Positions 26,624-36,485 of a stretch of 64,000 nucleotides of DNA are shown in pieces. Made by a program: the position numbers and the translations under genes. The stretch comes from Vibrio splendidus (lineage in GTDB: Bacteria; Pseudomonadota; Gammaproteobacteria; Enterobacterales; Vibrionaceae): NCBI RefSeq assembly GCF_002873455.1, contig NZ_MCUN01000001.1, forward strand, positions 274,673 to 338,672. Direction: 5' to 3'. A model generated the notes under the pieces. It made no database searches, was not told the DNA's origin, and saw only the letters and a list, made by a program, of their open reading frames with translations. Each line of letters opens with the position of its first letter. The stretch's first letter is position 1.

Positions 26624-27304
26624 ATGGTCGAATCATTATTAGTACAATTTGCTCCCATGCTATTAGGAGCCCAACTGATCTTAACTTTAATCTTAGTGAA
26701 AGGTGATATTTGCCCTGGCCAACGTGGCCGTATTCACAAGATGTTACCTGCGATTGGCGTGCTTTGGCTCGCTGTTGCTTCATTAAGAATTGAAGCGTTT
26801 CTGATCGTATTCGCTATCTTTTACTTCTATTCTCAAGTTCAAACTAAGAAGACACGTGACTCTGGCCCTATCTGGGTGATGTATCTTGCGTGTGGTTTGG
26901 CGCTGTCATACGTCGCTATCCAAGCAAGCGAACAGGTAAATCCCGTAGGTATGATCGCAACTGTATTGCTGGTAGCTTTACTGGGTGCTTCTTTCGGACA
27001 TTTACTGCTGACTATCGCAAGAACGCGCTTACAAGCATTTCACCGCGTTCTGCCTGTTGTGGGTGTGTTAACAGGTATGTTAGTGGTACTGGCGACGGTC
27101 GTTAATGTTTACTCCCTTTCTGAAGCTCAATTAGAGCCTGTGATTTCAACTCTGCTGTTTAGCTTTGCTTTGCTTATCTCATCTATCGTGGTGTGGTGTT
27201 GGCATCTACTGTTCGTTAAAACGCCTGAAAAGCTTCAGCTGACGATTTCATTGTTGATGTTATTGGCCGCGGCTGTTGGTTTAACGCCAGTTTGGGCACT
27301 TTAA
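26624..27304 (+). CDS. polytopic inner-membrane protein of unknown function
   Basis: 226 residues, six to seven TM helices through most of the length, with short charged loops (KGDICPGQRGRIHKM, QTKKTRDSG). No conserved motif recognised. No operon partner: 130 bp separate it from the DUF4250 gene. Function unknown; a transporter or sensor is not supported by any motif. Confidence 0.65.
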   Translation: MVESLLVQFAPMLLGAQLILTLILVKGDICPGQRGRIHKMLPAIGVLWLAVASLRIEAFLIVFAIFYFYSQVQTKKTRDSGPIWVMYLACGLALSYVAIQASEQVNPVGMIATVLLVALLGASFGHLLLTIARTRLQAFHRVLPVVGVLTGMLVVLATVVNVYSLSEAQLEPVISTLLFSFALLISSIVVWCWHLLFVKTPEKLQLTISLLMLLAAAVGLTPVWAL

Positions 27305-27436
27305 TTACGTACTTTTATTAATCACGCATTCTCATTAATCACGTACTCTCATTAAGAAGTGTGATCAGTTTTTTGGCATGGCATTGGTAAGCGTTCTAAA
27401 CTTAAATCTAGTCGGTGTGTTCGTTAGGAGTTCGGG

Positions 27437-27637
27437 ATGGATTTAAGCAACGTCAAAGGTTTCGATAGCATTATCTTGCTCGGGATCGTCAACGAAAAAC
27501 TTCGTTTGGAATGCGATAGTTTTGAAGAGTTGGTCAGCATGTATGAAATGGATATAGAAAGTGTCGTCGGTAAGCTCGATATGCTTGGTTATCAATACGA
27601 TCCATTAACTAACCAGTTTAAGTCTTATCCAAGATAA
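27437..27637 (+). CDS. DUF4250 domain protein
   Basis: 66 residues covering the whole small family: IILLGIVNEKLRLECDSFEELVSMYEMD followed by a KLDMLGYQYDPLTNQF ending, which matches the DUF4250 pattern (FILLS.VN.KLR...L...D...L...G.. Y....NQF) as I recall it. SD GGAG is 6-7 nt before ATG. Role unknown. Confidence 0.7.
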   Translation: MDLSNVKGFDSIILLGIVNEKLRLECDSFEELVSMYEMDIESVVGKLDMLGYQYDPLTNQFKSYPR

Positions 27638-27758
27638 GCAGCAAACTGGCGCATCTTCTGTCGATTGTGACTTGGTTATCGAGAGTGAGTCAGGTATCGA
27701 CTGTGAGCCAGTATCGTGAATATACAAGTACAGCCATTGCCGGTACTAAAGCTAAAAG

Positions 27759-27789
27759 AAAAAAGTCACAGATTATCTGTGACTTTTTT
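27759..27789 (+). terminator. strong rho-independent terminator
   Basis: Perfect 14-bp stem (27759-27772 with 27776-27789), TTA loop, A and T runs on both sides; serves the DUF4250 gene and, from the other strand, metR. Confidence 0.85.
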
Positions 27790-27860
27790 GTTTCTGGCGT
27801 TTATCTATCAGTCTTCACTCAGTCTTCACTCAGACTTGAATTAACCTCATAGAGAATCTC

Positions 27861-28772
27861 TTAAACGACCTCAATCCCATCTAGATGACTCTTACTCTGT
27901 TGTCTTGCTGTGCTAAAGAAAGCTTGCAGGTAACGTTTGTCTTTTTCTGAATTTCTTACTGCTGCAAACAGTCTTCTTGAAAGCCCGTTGCCCAGTGGTT
28001 TACTGGCGATTAACCCTTGTCTTGAAAACTCACTGATCGCCCAGTTTGGTAAGGCTGCAACACCTAAACCCGCCGATACCATTTGTACCAACATTAATGT
28101 GTTGTCTGCCTGTTTCCATTTTTTAGGCTCTACGCCTGCCGGCTGCAAAAAGTGCTTCACAACATCAAGACGCTGCTTTTGAACTGGATAAGAGAGCATC
28201 GTGATATCGCTAAGATCTTGCGGATCGATGCTTGGCTTTTCCGCCAAAGGGGAGTTAATAGCGGTGATTAAACGCATTTCAAAATCAAAGAGCGGTTCGT
28301 AATGGACCTCTGAACGCGGCTGAATGTCTGATGTGATCACCAAATCGAGTTCCCCAGCCATCAAAGCTGGTAAAGGTTCAAAACCAAAGCCTGATGAAAA
28401 GTCGAGCGTCACGCTTGGCCAAGCAACTTGGTACTCCTTTAAAGCGGGCATTAACCATTGGAAGCAGGAGTGACATTCGATCGCCATGTGCAATCGACCA
28501 TTCACATCCTCTTTCAGGCTCGCGAGTTCGTTCTCTGCTTTGGCGATTCGTGGTTGTATCTCATCTGCGAGCTTAAGCAAGATCTCACCCTCAGAGGTGA
28601 ATTTTACGGGCCTAGTTTTACGCAGGAAAAGCTGACCGCCAATACGAGCCTCAAGGTCTTTCAATTGATGCGAAAGCGCCGACTGAGTCAGATGAAGAGA
28701 AGTCGCAGTTGCGGTAAGCGATCCGCTGTCTCTTAAGGTGGTCAATGTTCGAAGGTGTTTAAGCTCTATCAT
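27861..28772 (-). CDS. metR: LysR-type regulator MetR
   Basis: 303 residues: N-terminal winged helix (MIELKHLRTL, SLTATATSLHLTQSALSHQLKDLE) and C-terminal ligand-binding domain including HSCFQWLMPAL, a feature of MetR, and MVSAGLGVAALPNW. MetR activates metE with homocysteine as coactivator. It is divergent from metE with a 278-bp shared control region holding met boxes. Confidence 0.93.
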   Translation of the reverse strand: MIELKHLRTLTTLRDSGSLTATATSLHLTQSALSHQLKDLEARIGGQLFLRKTRPVKFTSEGEILLKLADEIQPRIAKAENELASLKEDVNGRLHMAIECHSCFQWLMPALKEYQVAWPSVTLDFSSGFGFEPLPALMAGELDLVITSDIQPRSEVHYEPLFDFEMRLITAINSPLAEKPSIDPQDLSDITMLSYPVQKQRLDVVKHFLQPAGVEPKKWKQADNTLMLVQMVSAGLGVAALPNWAISEFSRQGLIASKPLGNGLSRRLFAAVRNSEKDKRYLQAFFSTARQQSKSHLDGIEVV

Positions 28773-28845
28773 GAGTATTCCTCATATTCCCTAAGCCAAT
28801 TCAATATTTCTTAATAATCACCCTACGGTGTTTTTGCTCTCTTGT

Positions 28846-28869
28846 AAACGTCTAGATGTCCAGATGGAT
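28846..28869. promoter_or_regulatory. three tandem MetJ-type met boxes
   Basis: Three 8-bp units in direct succession, AAACGTCT (28846), AGATGTCC (28854) and AGATGGAT (28862), each close to the met-box consensus AGACGTCT. MetJ with SAM binds such tandem boxes and represses. An isolated AGACGCCT at 28975-28982 could be a further half site. Confidence 0.7.
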
Positions 28870-28894
28870 TTAAACTGTTCATCTTTGGATGATT

Positions 28895-28929
28895 CAAGAT
28901 GAATATTATTAATAAACAAGATGAATATT
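28895..28929. repeat. direct repeat in metR-metE control region
   Basis: The 13-mer CAAGATGAATATT occurs at 28895-28907 and 28917-28929, 22 bp apart (two helical turns). It contains TGAA/TTCA elements like MetR half sites but not the exact TGAA-N5-TTCA form. Possible MetR activation site. Confidence 0.45.
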
Positions 28930-29050
28930 TGGACGTTGTTCATAGATCGGATTAAGGCGATAGTTTAGCCATCCAGACGCCTTTGTAAAAAATACAATCA
29001 TCACAGGCAGTCTGACCGGAAATTAAAATTATCGAATAAGGAACAGACTC

Positions 29051-31417
29051 ATGACGACAACAACTCATATTCTTGGTTACCCACGCATTGGTGAAAAACG
29101 CGAACTTAAATTTACACTAGAAAAATACTGGCGCGGTGAGATTAACCAATCAGAGCTTAAGCAGCTCGGCAGCGAGCTAAGAAAGCGTAACTGGAATGTA
29201 CAAACCGACGCGAATCTTAGCTTTGCAACTGCGGGTGACTTCGCATGGTACGACCATGTTCTGACGACGACTCTACTTCTAGGCCACGTGCCAAAGCGCC
29301 ATGCTGGTGGTTCTGAAGATGAAAAAGCTTTCCCAGATTTAGATACCTTGTTCCGTGTGGGGCGCGGTCAATCTCAAACTCAAATACAATCTCAAACGCA
29401 GCCAACCTGTTGTGGTGGTCAACATGGTTTGGAAAGTGGCACAAAAGACAGCTCAGCGGCTTCTGACATGACTAAGTGGTTCAACACCAATTATCACTAC
29501 ATTGTTCCTGAGTTCAGCAAAGATGACTCTTTTGAAGTAAGTTGGCCGCAACTGTTTGATGAAGTGAACGAAGCGATAAAAGCAGGACACAAAGTTAAAC
29601 CTGTACTTCTTGGACCACTCTCTTACTTGTACTTAGGCAAAGAAGTAGAAAAGGACTTTGACCGCTTATCTCTACTTCCACGTCTTCTTACCGCTTACCA
29701 AGCGATTTTGGCAAAACTCGCCAAGCTGGGTGTTGAGTGGGTTCAAATCGATGAACCCATTCTCTCTCTGGAACTTGAAACTAAGTGGGTAGATTCATTC
29801 AAACTGGCTTATCAAGTGATTCAAGGCGATGTAAAACTGCTGCTTACCACTTACTTTGATTCGGTGACTGACACGCTAGATAAAATCGTAGAACTGCCTG
29901 TCAACGGCTTACACATCGACTTGGCTGCAGCACCGCAGCAACTTGATGAAGTGGTAAATAAGTTACCGGAAGATTGGGTACTTTCTGCAGGGGCGATTAA
30001 CGGTCGCAATGTGTGGCGTGCTGATTTGGCCACGCAACTGGAGCGATTACAGCCAGTGAAAGAGAAGCTAGGAGACAAACTGTGGGTGGCAAGTTCATGT
30101 TCACTGCTGCACAGCCCGGTTGATCTTGAATTAGAAGACTCGCTCAGCGAAGAAGTGAAGAGTTGGTTTGCCTTCGCTAAACAGAAAGTCACCGAGGTGA
30201 GTTTATTGGGGGCTGCGTTAGATGGCGATCATAATGCCATTTTAGCGTGTGAGACGTACAGCCAACCAATTGCTGCTCGTAAGAGTGCGACTCATGTGAA
30301 TAAGCCTCAGGTACAAGAGCGCCTTAATACCATCACTAAAGCGTTAGCAGAGCGAAGTGCGCCTTATGCAGAACGTGCGGCGCATCAGTCTGAAGTTCTC
30401 GGCTTACCGTTGTTACCAACCACAACGATCGGTTCATTCCCACAAACAGGTGAGATCCGAGTTCAGCGTAGTGCTTACCGCACTGGTCAATTGAGTGAAG
30501 TGGAATACACCAACGCACTAAAAGGTCATATCGCGGATGCGGTCAAACGTCAGGAAGCCCTTGATTTAGATGTGCTTGTGCATGGTGAAGCTGAGCGTAA
30601 TGACATGGTGGAATACTTTGCAGAAAACCTAGCCGGCTTCCAAACGACTAAGTTTGGCTGGGTACAAAGTTATGGCTCTCGCTGCGTGAAACCAGCAATC
30701 GTGGTTGCGGATATTGAGCGTGAAAAACCGATGACGGTGGAATGGTCTACCTATGCTCAATCTCTGACGTCAAAGCAGATGAAAGGAATGCTTACTGGGC
30801 CAGTGACTATCTTGTGTTGGACATTTCCGCGTGAAGATATCTCACGTAAAGAGATCACCAACCAATTGGCGTTTGCGCTGCGCGATGAGGTGTCGGATTT
30901 ACAAGACGCAGGGATCAACATTATTCAAATCGATGAGCCTGCAATTCGCGAAGGCTTGCCGCTGAAAAAACGTGACCATGCAGAATACTTAGAGTGGGCA
31001 GTGGATGCTTTTAAGATTTCAGCCGCGAGTGCCAAGCCAGAGACTCAGATCCACACACACATGTGTTACAGCGAGTTCAACGAGATCATTGATTCAGTGG
31101 CTGCGCTAGATGCCGATGTGATCACCATTGAGACCTCTCGTTCGAACATGGAACTGCTCAAAGCATTTGAAGAGTTCAACTACCCGAATGCGATTGGCCC
31201 CGGTGTTTACGATATTCACTCGCCAAACATTCCTTCAGAAGAGTGGATTGTGGATTTACTTAAGAAAGCGGCAGAAAAAATCCCAGCAGAACGTTTGTGG
31301 GCAAACCCAGATTGTGGATTAAAGACTCGTAACTGGGCAGAGACAGAAGCGGCACTAACTAACTTAGTTTCGGCCACTAAGACACTGCGTAAAGAGTGGG
31401 AGTCGGCAGGAGTTTAA
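29051..31417 (+). CDS. metE: cobalamin-independent methionine synthase MetE
   Basis: 788-residue cytosolic enzyme that methylates homocysteine with 5-methyl-tetrahydropteroyl-triglutamate. Zinc ligands are visible in THMCYSEF (His, Cys) and [11 protein letters not shown] (Cys). The N-terminal TIM barrel opens with [16 protein letters not shown]. Compared with E. coli (about 753) it has a Gln/Ser/Thr-rich insertion near residues 106-135 with [18 protein letters not shown] (an in-frame near-duplication) before the conserved [12 protein letters not shown]. Control region with met boxes and divergent metR. Confidence 0.95.
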   Translation: MTTTTHILGYPRIGEKRELKFTLEKYWRGEINQSELKQLGSELRKRNWNVQTDANLSFATAGDFAWYDHVLTTTLLLGHVPKRHAGGSEDEKAFPDLDTLFRVGRGQSQTQIQSQTQPTCCGGQHGLESGTKDSSAASDMTKWFNTNYHYIVPEFSKDDSFEVSWPQLFDEVNEAIKAGHKVKPVLLGPLSYLYLGKEVEKDFDRLSLLPRLLTAYQAILAKLAKLGVEWVQIDEPILSLELETKWVDSFKLAYQVIQGDVKLLLTTYFDSVTDTLDKIVELPVNGLHIDLAAAPQQLDEVVNKLPEDWVLSAGAINGRNVWRADLATQLERLQPVKEKLGDKLWVASSCSLLHSPVDLELEDSLSEEVKSWFAFAKQKVTEVSLLGAALDGDHNAILACETYSQPIAARKSATHVNKPQVQERLNTITKALAERSAPYAERAAHQSEVLGLPLLPTTTIGSFPQTGEIRVQRSAYRTGQLSEVEYTNALKGHIADAVKRQEALDLDVLVHGEAERNDMVEYFAENLAGFQTTKFGWVQSYGSRCVKPAIVVADIEREKPMTVEWSTYAQSLTSKQMKGMLTGPVTILCWTFPREDISRKEITNQLAFALRDEVSDLQDAGINIIQIDEPAIREGLPLKKRDHAEYLEWAVDAFKISAASAKPETQIHTHMCYSEFNEIIDSVAALDADVITIETSRSNMELLKAFEEFNYPNAIGPGVYDIHSPNIPSEEWIVDLLKKAAEKIPAERLWANPDCGLKTRNWAETEAALTNLVSATKTLRKEWESAGV

Positions 31418-31455
31418 GCTTAGCTAACGTTAGGGTTTTATTACTCTCAAAAAAC

Positions 31456-31481
31456 AAAGGCCTCGCAAATGCGAGGCCTTT
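31456..31481. terminator. bidirectional terminator after metE
   Basis: 11-bp perfect stem (31456-31466 with 31471-31481), AAAT loop, upstream A-run and TTT after; between metE (+) and aspS (-). Confidence 0.8.
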
Positions 31482-31502
31482 CTGCTTGATGTTTGTTCGA
31501 AT

Positions 31503-31898
31503 CTAGCTGCTGCTTTGGCAAGTATCTTTGCTGATCAGCTTCTCAACCATCAATTGTCCGCGTGTATTGCGAATCTTGATGTTGTAAGCCAAGCCCATGT
31601 CTAGGTTTGCTCTTACTTCTGAGTTGGTGCAGTAGCTATTCACACTCATATCTACAACTCGGTTTAAAGGCTTAGCACCTTTTGCATCTTGGTTGTAGAT
31701 CATCATGATCTCAATCACGGTGTTTTTCGCAAGTACACGCATGACTGACAGTGGGCCATACTCAATCGGCAGGCCTGCAGATAAAACGCCAGCACGGTGT
31801 TGTGCCATCATTTCAAGTTGTCTTTGTTTGTCTTGCTCGCTTGAAGCACAGCCTGCAAGCAGAACCGCTGCCAGTGAGCCAATAATCCATTTTTTCAC
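31503..31898 (-). CDS. aspS: AspS/GspS-type pilotin lipoprotein of type II secretion
   Basis: 131-residue lipoprotein, signal peptide with lipobox LLAGC (Cys about 17). The mature part has VLSAGLPIEYGPLSVMR, IEIMMIYNQDAKGAKPLN, and two Cys (SYCTN and KDTC) that probably form a disulfide. In V. cholerae the pilotin AspS (VC1703) sits beside metE (VC1704), the same neighbourhood, which supports the call. It escorts the GspD secretin to the outer membrane. The symbol coincides with aspartyl-tRNA synthetase, which this is not. It ends the yciI-aspS unit with only 1 bp between the two genes. Confidence 0.82.
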   Translation of the reverse strand: MKKWIIGSLAAVLLAGCASSEQDKQRQLEMMAQHRAGVLSAGLPIEYGPLSVMRVLAKNTVIEIMMIYNQDAKGAKPLNRVVDMSVNSYCTNSEVRANLDMGLAYNIKIRNTRGQLMVEKLISKDTCQSSS

Positions 31899-31899
31899 G

Positions 31900-32196
31900 T
31901 TAAAATACTTTCTTGAATGGTTTTACAATGACGTTTTGGTAGACGCCAGCATCAATGTACGGGTCTGCGTCAGCCCATGCTTGCGCGTCTTCTAAAGAGT
32001 TGAACTCAGCGATCACAGTAGAACCTGTGAAACCCGCTTCACCAGGGTTATCTGAATCGATAGCTGGCATTGGGCCTGCTGTTAGAAGTCGACCTTCATC
32101 GTGAAGTGTTTGTAGGCGTTCTAGATGCTGTGGGCGAACACTTAGGCGTTTTTCTAATGAATTTTCGACGTCTTGAGAAAAAATCACGTACCACAT
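31900..32196 (-). CDS. yciI: YciI family protein
   Basis: 98-residue ferredoxin-like fold protein, full family length. Conserved residues: RPQHLERLQ with the family His, [15 protein letters not shown] and the [12 protein letters not shown] tail with Asp. Enzymatic role in bacteria unclear. Directly precedes aspS. Confidence 0.88.
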   Translation of the reverse strand: MWYVIFSQDVENSLEKRLSVRPQHLERLQTLHDEGRLLTAGPMPAIDSDNPGEAGFTGSTVIAEFNSLEDAQAWADADPYIDAGVYQNVIVKPFKKVF

Positions 32197-32325
32197 ATTG
32201 AGATATCCTTATTTTACTTCACTAAATTGAGGGCGTTTAAATTCGCTATCTTGCTAATTTACGCGAACTAATTGGTATTGGAAGAGCTAATGATAAGAAA
32301 TTGTGAAATGGTGCGGGAGAGCAGT

Positions 32326-32365
32326 ATGGTCTTTAGCGATTTCATTCACTGAAACTAAAGACCAT
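32326..32365 (-). terminator. terminator of yciA
   Basis: 11-bp outer stem (32326-32336 with 32355-32365) with an inner TTTCA/TGAAA stem, 26 bp after the yciA stop on the - strand. Confidence 0.65.
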
Positions 32366-32391
32366 CTACATTAACAGCTTGGTGAAAAGTA

Positions 32392-32790
32392 CTATTTGTT
32401 AATTGGACGAGGTTTACCGCCTTCGTCTACAGCAACGTAGTTAAATGTTGCACCACACACCTTGTAACGATCCCCGATGCCGTGATCAAGTACAGGTTTA
32501 ACCCATACTTCTAGATCGATGTTCATCGAGCTACGGCCAATTTTAGTGCAGTCTCCATAAACACACACCACATCACCTACTGAAACCGGTTGTTTGAACT
32601 CGATACTCGATACTGAAACAGTGACAATCTTGCCGTTAGAGATCTCTTTTGCCAGTATGCCGCCAGCAAGGTCGAGTTGAGACATTATCCAACCACCGAA
32701 AATCTGGCCTGCTGCATTGGTATCAGAGGGCATCGCCAAAGTGCGAAGAAGTAAAGAACCAATCGGGTTCAAAGTTGATTGAATAGTCAT
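32392..32790 (-). CDS. yciA: acyl-CoA thioesterase YciA
   Basis: 132-residue hotdog-fold thioesterase hydrolysing acyl-CoAs. MPSDTNAAGQIFGGWIMSQLDLAGG is split by the catalytic Asn/Asp motif (PSDTNAAGQIFGGW) typical of YciA. The ATG at 32790 is chosen over the longer frame to 32901 because an AGAG SD lies 7 nt before it and family proteins begin here. Genomic order yciI-yciA-yciB agrees with enterobacteria. Confidence 0.9.
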   Translation of the reverse strand: MTIQSTLNPIGSLLLRTLAMPSDTNAAGQIFGGWIMSQLDLAGGILAKEISNGKIVTVSVSSIEFKQPVSVGDVVCVYGDCTKIGRSSMNIDLEVWVKPVLDHGIGDRYKVCGATFNYVAVDEGGKPRPINK

Positions 32791-32891
32791 TGTTGTACTC
32801 TTAATGGTATTGATTGTTTTAAATTTAAATAGATGTGTTTGCGGGACTCGCGGTGGTCGTATTTTTAACGTATTCACCGAACACAAACAAT

Positions 32892-32926
32892 CAGTGGCCA
32901 ATGATCACGAGTATCATTGGCCACTG
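32892..32926 (-). terminator. terminator of yciB
   Basis: 14-bp perfect stem (32892-32905 with 32913-32926) with a 7-nt loop, followed on the - strand by TGATTGTTTGTG. About 60 bp after the yciB stop. Confidence 0.7.
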
Positions 32927-32985
32927 TTAAATAGCATATTGGTAATAATTGTATCAAAAAGGGGATCAGGACTCATCCCTAAGGG

Positions 32986-33588
32986 TTACTTCTCGTCGGT
33001 ATTTTTACCTGAGAGCTCTTGTTGCTTATCGTTTTGTTGAGTTTGGTCTTTTGATTGAAGCTGGTCTTTTGGTAAATGTTTATAGATATAAACACCCGTA
33101 AGCAAGGTAAATGCAAAGGTTGCGATGAGAAGGCCGAATACTTTGAAGTTGACCCACACATCTAATGGCAGGTTGAAAGCAACGTAAACATTGAGGATAG
33201 CACACAATGTGAAGAACAGAGTCCAAGCCCAGTTGATCTTGCCCCATACAGTTTCAGGAAGAGAGATCTCTTTACCCAACATGCCTTTAATCGCTGATTT
33301 GCCCATTAGGTGACTGACTGTCAGGCCGATAGCAAATAGCGCATAAACTATGGTCACTTTCCACTTAATGAAATTATCGTCATGCAAGAAGATGGTCATG
33401 CCACCAAATACGGCAACCATCAGAAATGTAATGATCTGCATTTTCTCTACTTTCTTGTAGATGATGTACGTCAAAACGATTTGTACTGCGGAAGCAACAA
33501 TCAATGCACCTGTCGCTGTGTAGATGTCATACATCTTGTAAAGCGCAAAGAAAATAATGAGAGGAATGAAATCAAGGATTTGCTTCAT
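32986..33588 (-). CDS. yciB: inner-membrane protein YciB (septation protein A)
   Basis: 200 residues with five TM segments and the family openings [36 protein letters not shown] and [12 protein letters not shown]. YciB/IspA affects septation and envelope synthesis in gammaproteobacteria. The tail after about 175 is hydrophilic, Gln/Lys/Asp-rich and longer than usual. SD before the ATG is poor. Confidence 0.88.
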   Translation of the reverse strand: MKQILDFIPLIIFFALYKMYDIYTATGALIVASAVQIVLTYIIYKKVEKMQIITFLMVAVFGGMTIFLHDDNFIKWKVTIVYALFAIGLTVSHLMGKSAIKGMLGKEISLPETVWGKINWAWTLFFTLCAILNVYVAFNLPLDVWVNFKVFGLLIATFAFTLLTGVYIYKHLPKDQLQSKDQTQQNDKQQELSGKNTDEK

Positions 33589-33734
33589 GTGGCACTGACT
33601 ATCCAGTTAGTTGAGTTGCAGACAGTCTAACGAAAACTGTCTCGATGCTAAATAGCCCGAGACAATTGGGTGCTAATTAATTTCATCTAATCGCTTTAAC
33701 GAGTCGGAGCTTTTCATCATTGAGTTGAACCACG

Positions 33735-33983
33735 TTATCGCATTGATGCGGTTTGGTAACGAGGTATCAGCTTCTTGATATCTTCAAGGTAACCTTCGCT
33801 CTTTAAGCTGTCCAAGGTGTTTTCGAGTTCTTGTTCGCTCATGGCAAAACATGTCGATTTGCCTGTCGTTAGGTCAAGGTACTCGTGATATTCACGCTCT
33901 GTGAAGTGACCAATTCTGTCCATTAACAAGGTTTTGATTCCGTGGTGAATTAAGCCGTAATATGTATGTCTTTGTAAGGTCAT
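33735..33983 (-). CDS. small protein, possible GemA (DUF1018)-like
   Basis: 82 residues, strong SD (CGGAGGAT, 6 nt before ATG on the - strand). The segment EYLDLTTGKSTCFAMSEQELENTL and following LKSEGYL match the phage Mu gp16/GemA pattern 'TGK.S...S..EL..VL..L...GF' by eye. GemA-type proteins are phage early regulators, but no phage genes surround it and other vibrio chromosomes often keep such lone genes. A 6-bp hairpin (34003-34024) lies in its leader. Function unknown. Confidence 0.5.
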   Translation of the reverse strand: MTLQRHTYYGLIHHGIKTLLMDRIGHFTEREYHEYLDLTTGKSTCFAMSEQELENTLDSLKSEGYLEDIKKLIPRYQTASMR

Positions 33984-34228
33984 AGCCTATCCTCCGTGAC
34001 AAGTTGCAGTTACATCTTTGCAACCTGCTGTATATTGGTTGGGTTATCTATGACAAAGCAATTCGAATGCCATTTTCTCGAATTGAACAGAACAATTTCC
34101 CTACCAAATAGAATTGAACTTCTTTTCAAATAGTTAAAAGGAACGTCCGTTCTGATCTCTAAATACCAATACGAAGCTAACGTAAAATAGTTTTATTTTG
34201 AGAATCGTAAAATTCTCATTATGACTAG

Positions 34229-35161
34229 CTACTTGGGCCTTGATGCTTCTGAATGGGCAATTGTTATAGGCCGTGAGTCAACAAGCCAGTCAACCAATGT
34301 TGATAGGGAAGGGTTTTGACGGTTTTTAGGCTGCAGTAAAAAATAACCGTTGCCCGAAAATATGCTTCCTTCACTCACCTTAACCAATCTCCCTAAGTCG
34401 ATGTCTTGCTTAGCGAGAGTGATGTCGCCTATCGCAATCCCAAAACCTTGTATTGCGGCATTCATCGCTTGATCGAGTGTCGCAAATTGTTGATTGTTCT
34501 TACTTGAAAGGTCATGACTTCCTATGTGCTCTAACCAAAGTCGCCAATCACTCTGCTCATTGTTTGCGTGTAGCCAAGTGTATTGAGCGAGCTTATGTGG
34601 CTTGATGATGGTCGACGCGTCACCTACAAGATGGCTCTGCATAATACTTTGCGCTTGGCAGACCGGAGCCAGCTGCTCGTTGAACAATAACTGGCTAACA
34701 ATCGATTGTTGGTTTGGTTTCTTACCATAGGTGATTACGGCGTCGAACGGATCAAAGCTTGGTTCAAAAACGTGCTTAATGGTTGAGGTCAACTCTACAT
34801 CAATTTCAGGAAAGGCTTGTTGAAATGACATCAGCTTAGGCAATAGCCAAGAGGTGATACAACTTGGTGCGTTGAGTTTGATCTTCGATGGAGAGCTTGC
34901 AACTTGATTTAACGCCGATTGCAGTTGTTGGATGGTATCTTGAATCAGCGGAACCAGTTCTTCTCCCTTGGGTGTTAATGACAACCCGCGAGCATGTCGG
35001 TAGAAAAGATCGCACCCGAGACTTTCTTCAAACGACAGCACTTGACGGCTTACCGCACCTTGCGTGACATTGAGCTCATGTGCTGCACGTGTAAAGTTGA
35101 GGTGTTTAGCTGTAGACAAGAACGCGAGCAGTGTTTTTGTTGAAGGGAGAGTTTTATTCAT
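34229..35161 (-). CDS. LysR-family regulator (GcvA-like)
   Basis: 310 residues. N-terminal HTH (FLSTAKHLNFTRAAHELNVTQGAVSRQV) and LysR effector domain (about 95-300) with LDQAMNAAIQGFGIAIG. The subgroup order AVSRQ and LGCDLFYR resembles GcvA-like regulators. Divergent from a HisC-like aminotransferase gene with 180 bp between, so it probably controls that gene and the binding protein after it. Confidence 0.85.
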   Translation of the reverse strand: MNKTLPSTKTLLAFLSTAKHLNFTRAAHELNVTQGAVSRQVLSFEESLGCDLFYRHARGLSLTPKGEELVPLIQDTIQQLQSALNQVASSPSKIKLNAPSCITSWLLPKLMSFQQAFPEIDVELTSTIKHVFEPSFDPFDAVITYGKKPNQQSIVSQLLFNEQLAPVCQAQSIMQSHLVGDASTIIKPHKLAQYTWLHANNEQSDWRLWLEHIGSHDLSSKNNQQFATLDQAMNAAIQGFGIAIGDITLAKQDIDLGRLVKVSEGSIFSGNGYFLLQPKNRQNPSLSTLVDWLVDSRPITIAHSEASRPK

Positions 35162-35341
35162 ACTTTACCTATGACTTTTTATCATGGCTATTATGTGATT
35201 ATTTCGATTCATTTATCAATAGTGTTCTGTTTGAATGTAAATACTTAATCATCATTTTTGATTCAATATGTGTATAAGCCACATATTTTGAATATGAAGG
35301 CAGTGGTGAAGGAATCGTAATTACATGAAAGGGATAGCTTC

Positions 35342-36484
35342 TTGACATCTTTTATTGATAGCTTAGTGCCACAGGCTGTAAAAAAATTAATACCTTATCA
35401 ATCGGCAAGAAGAATTGGCGGCGATGGTCGTGTCTGGCTAAACGCCAACGAATTGGAAAGCTCGCTGTTTCAAGGAGAAATAAGCTACAACCGATACCCA
35501 GACTTCTTACCACAAGATATTGCTAAGGCTTACCAAGATTACTGCGGCACTGATGCCGCGACTGTTGCCGTTCGAGGAGCAGATGAAGCGATTGATTTGC
35601 TGATCAGAACCTTTTGCAAACCAGCACAAGACAAAATCCTCATTTGTTCCCCAACTTACGCAATGTATGAGTTTTGTGCCGATTCATTGGCGATCGATAT
35701 CTTGGATTCTCCGTTGCAGGAAGATTTTAGCCTTGATATCGGTGATATTGTGCAGAAGTCTGAACTGGTTAATCTTGTCTTTCTTTGTTCACCAAACAAC
35801 CCAACGGGCAACGTAATTCCAAAAGCTGACCTTATTGAGGTACTGGAAGGAACCGTGGGCAAATCGCTAGTCGTGGTCGATGAAGCGTATATTGAATTTG
35901 AACCTCAAACATCGGCTGTGAGCCTTATTGAGCGTTATCCGCATCTCGTCGTTATTCGTACTTTATCTAAAGCGTTTGGACTCGCAGCCGTACGTTGTGG
36001 CTTTATTTTGGCTAGCCCTAACGTGATGCAATACGTATCTAAGCTGATTCCCCCATACCCAATGCCAGATTGCTCTTCTCAGATTGTGTTAGAAGCTTTA
36101 TCTGATGAGCGTGTTGCCGTGATGAAACAGGCGACCGCTAAACTGGTAGAGATTCGTAATCAGTTTGCTGCGGAGTTAATGCAGTTCGACTTCGTTGAAC
36201 ATGTTTATCCGTCATCGACCAACTTCATTTTACTACGTCAAAAATCGGGTCATGAAGTGTTCGGTGTATTGGCGAAGGATGGCATTGTGACCAGGAACCA
36301 AAATCACGAACCGGCTTTACGTAACTGCGTTCGAATCAGTATTGGTAGCCAAGAGAGTATGGCGGAAGTGATAGCGTCGCTTTCACGCTACCAAACCGAA
36401 ATAAGAAAGAATCAGCAAGACAAACAAATTCAACAATCTCAACATAAAGAAACTCAATCTCAACTCGATAAAGATCATATCTAG
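35342..36484 (+). CDS. HisC-like class I/II aminotransferase
   Basis: 380-residue PLP enzyme related to histidinol-phosphate aminotransferase: IPYQSARRIGG, ANELESS, SPNNPTGNV, VVDEAYIEFE, and PLP Lys in RTLSKAFGLAAVRCG. The TTG start at 35342 is used because HisC-like proteins begin here and AAAGGG lies about 10 nt upstream. The gene is outside a his operon and is followed directly by an amino-acid binding protein, so it may serve uptake or catabolism of an amino acid rather than histidine synthesis. The Gln/Lys-rich tail (after 350) is extra. Confidence 0.8.
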   Translation: MTSFIDSLVPQAVKKLIPYQSARRIGGDGRVWLNANELESSLFQGEISYNRYPDFLPQDIAKAYQDYCGTDAATVAVRGADEAIDLLIRTFCKPAQDKILICSPTYAMYEFCADSLAIDILDSPLQEDFSLDIGDIVQKSELVNLVFLCSPNNPTGNVIPKADLIEVLEGTVGKSLVVVDEAYIEFEPQTSAVSLIERYPHLVVIRTLSKAFGLAAVRCGFILASPNVMQYVSKLIPPYPMPDCSSQIVLEALSDERVAVMKQATAKLVEIRNQFAAELMQFDFVEHVYPSSTNFILLRQKSGHEVFGVLAKDGIVTRNQNHEPALRNCVRISIGSQESMAEVIASLSRYQTEIRKNQQDKQIQQSQHKETQSQLDKDHI

Positions 36485-36485
36485 G

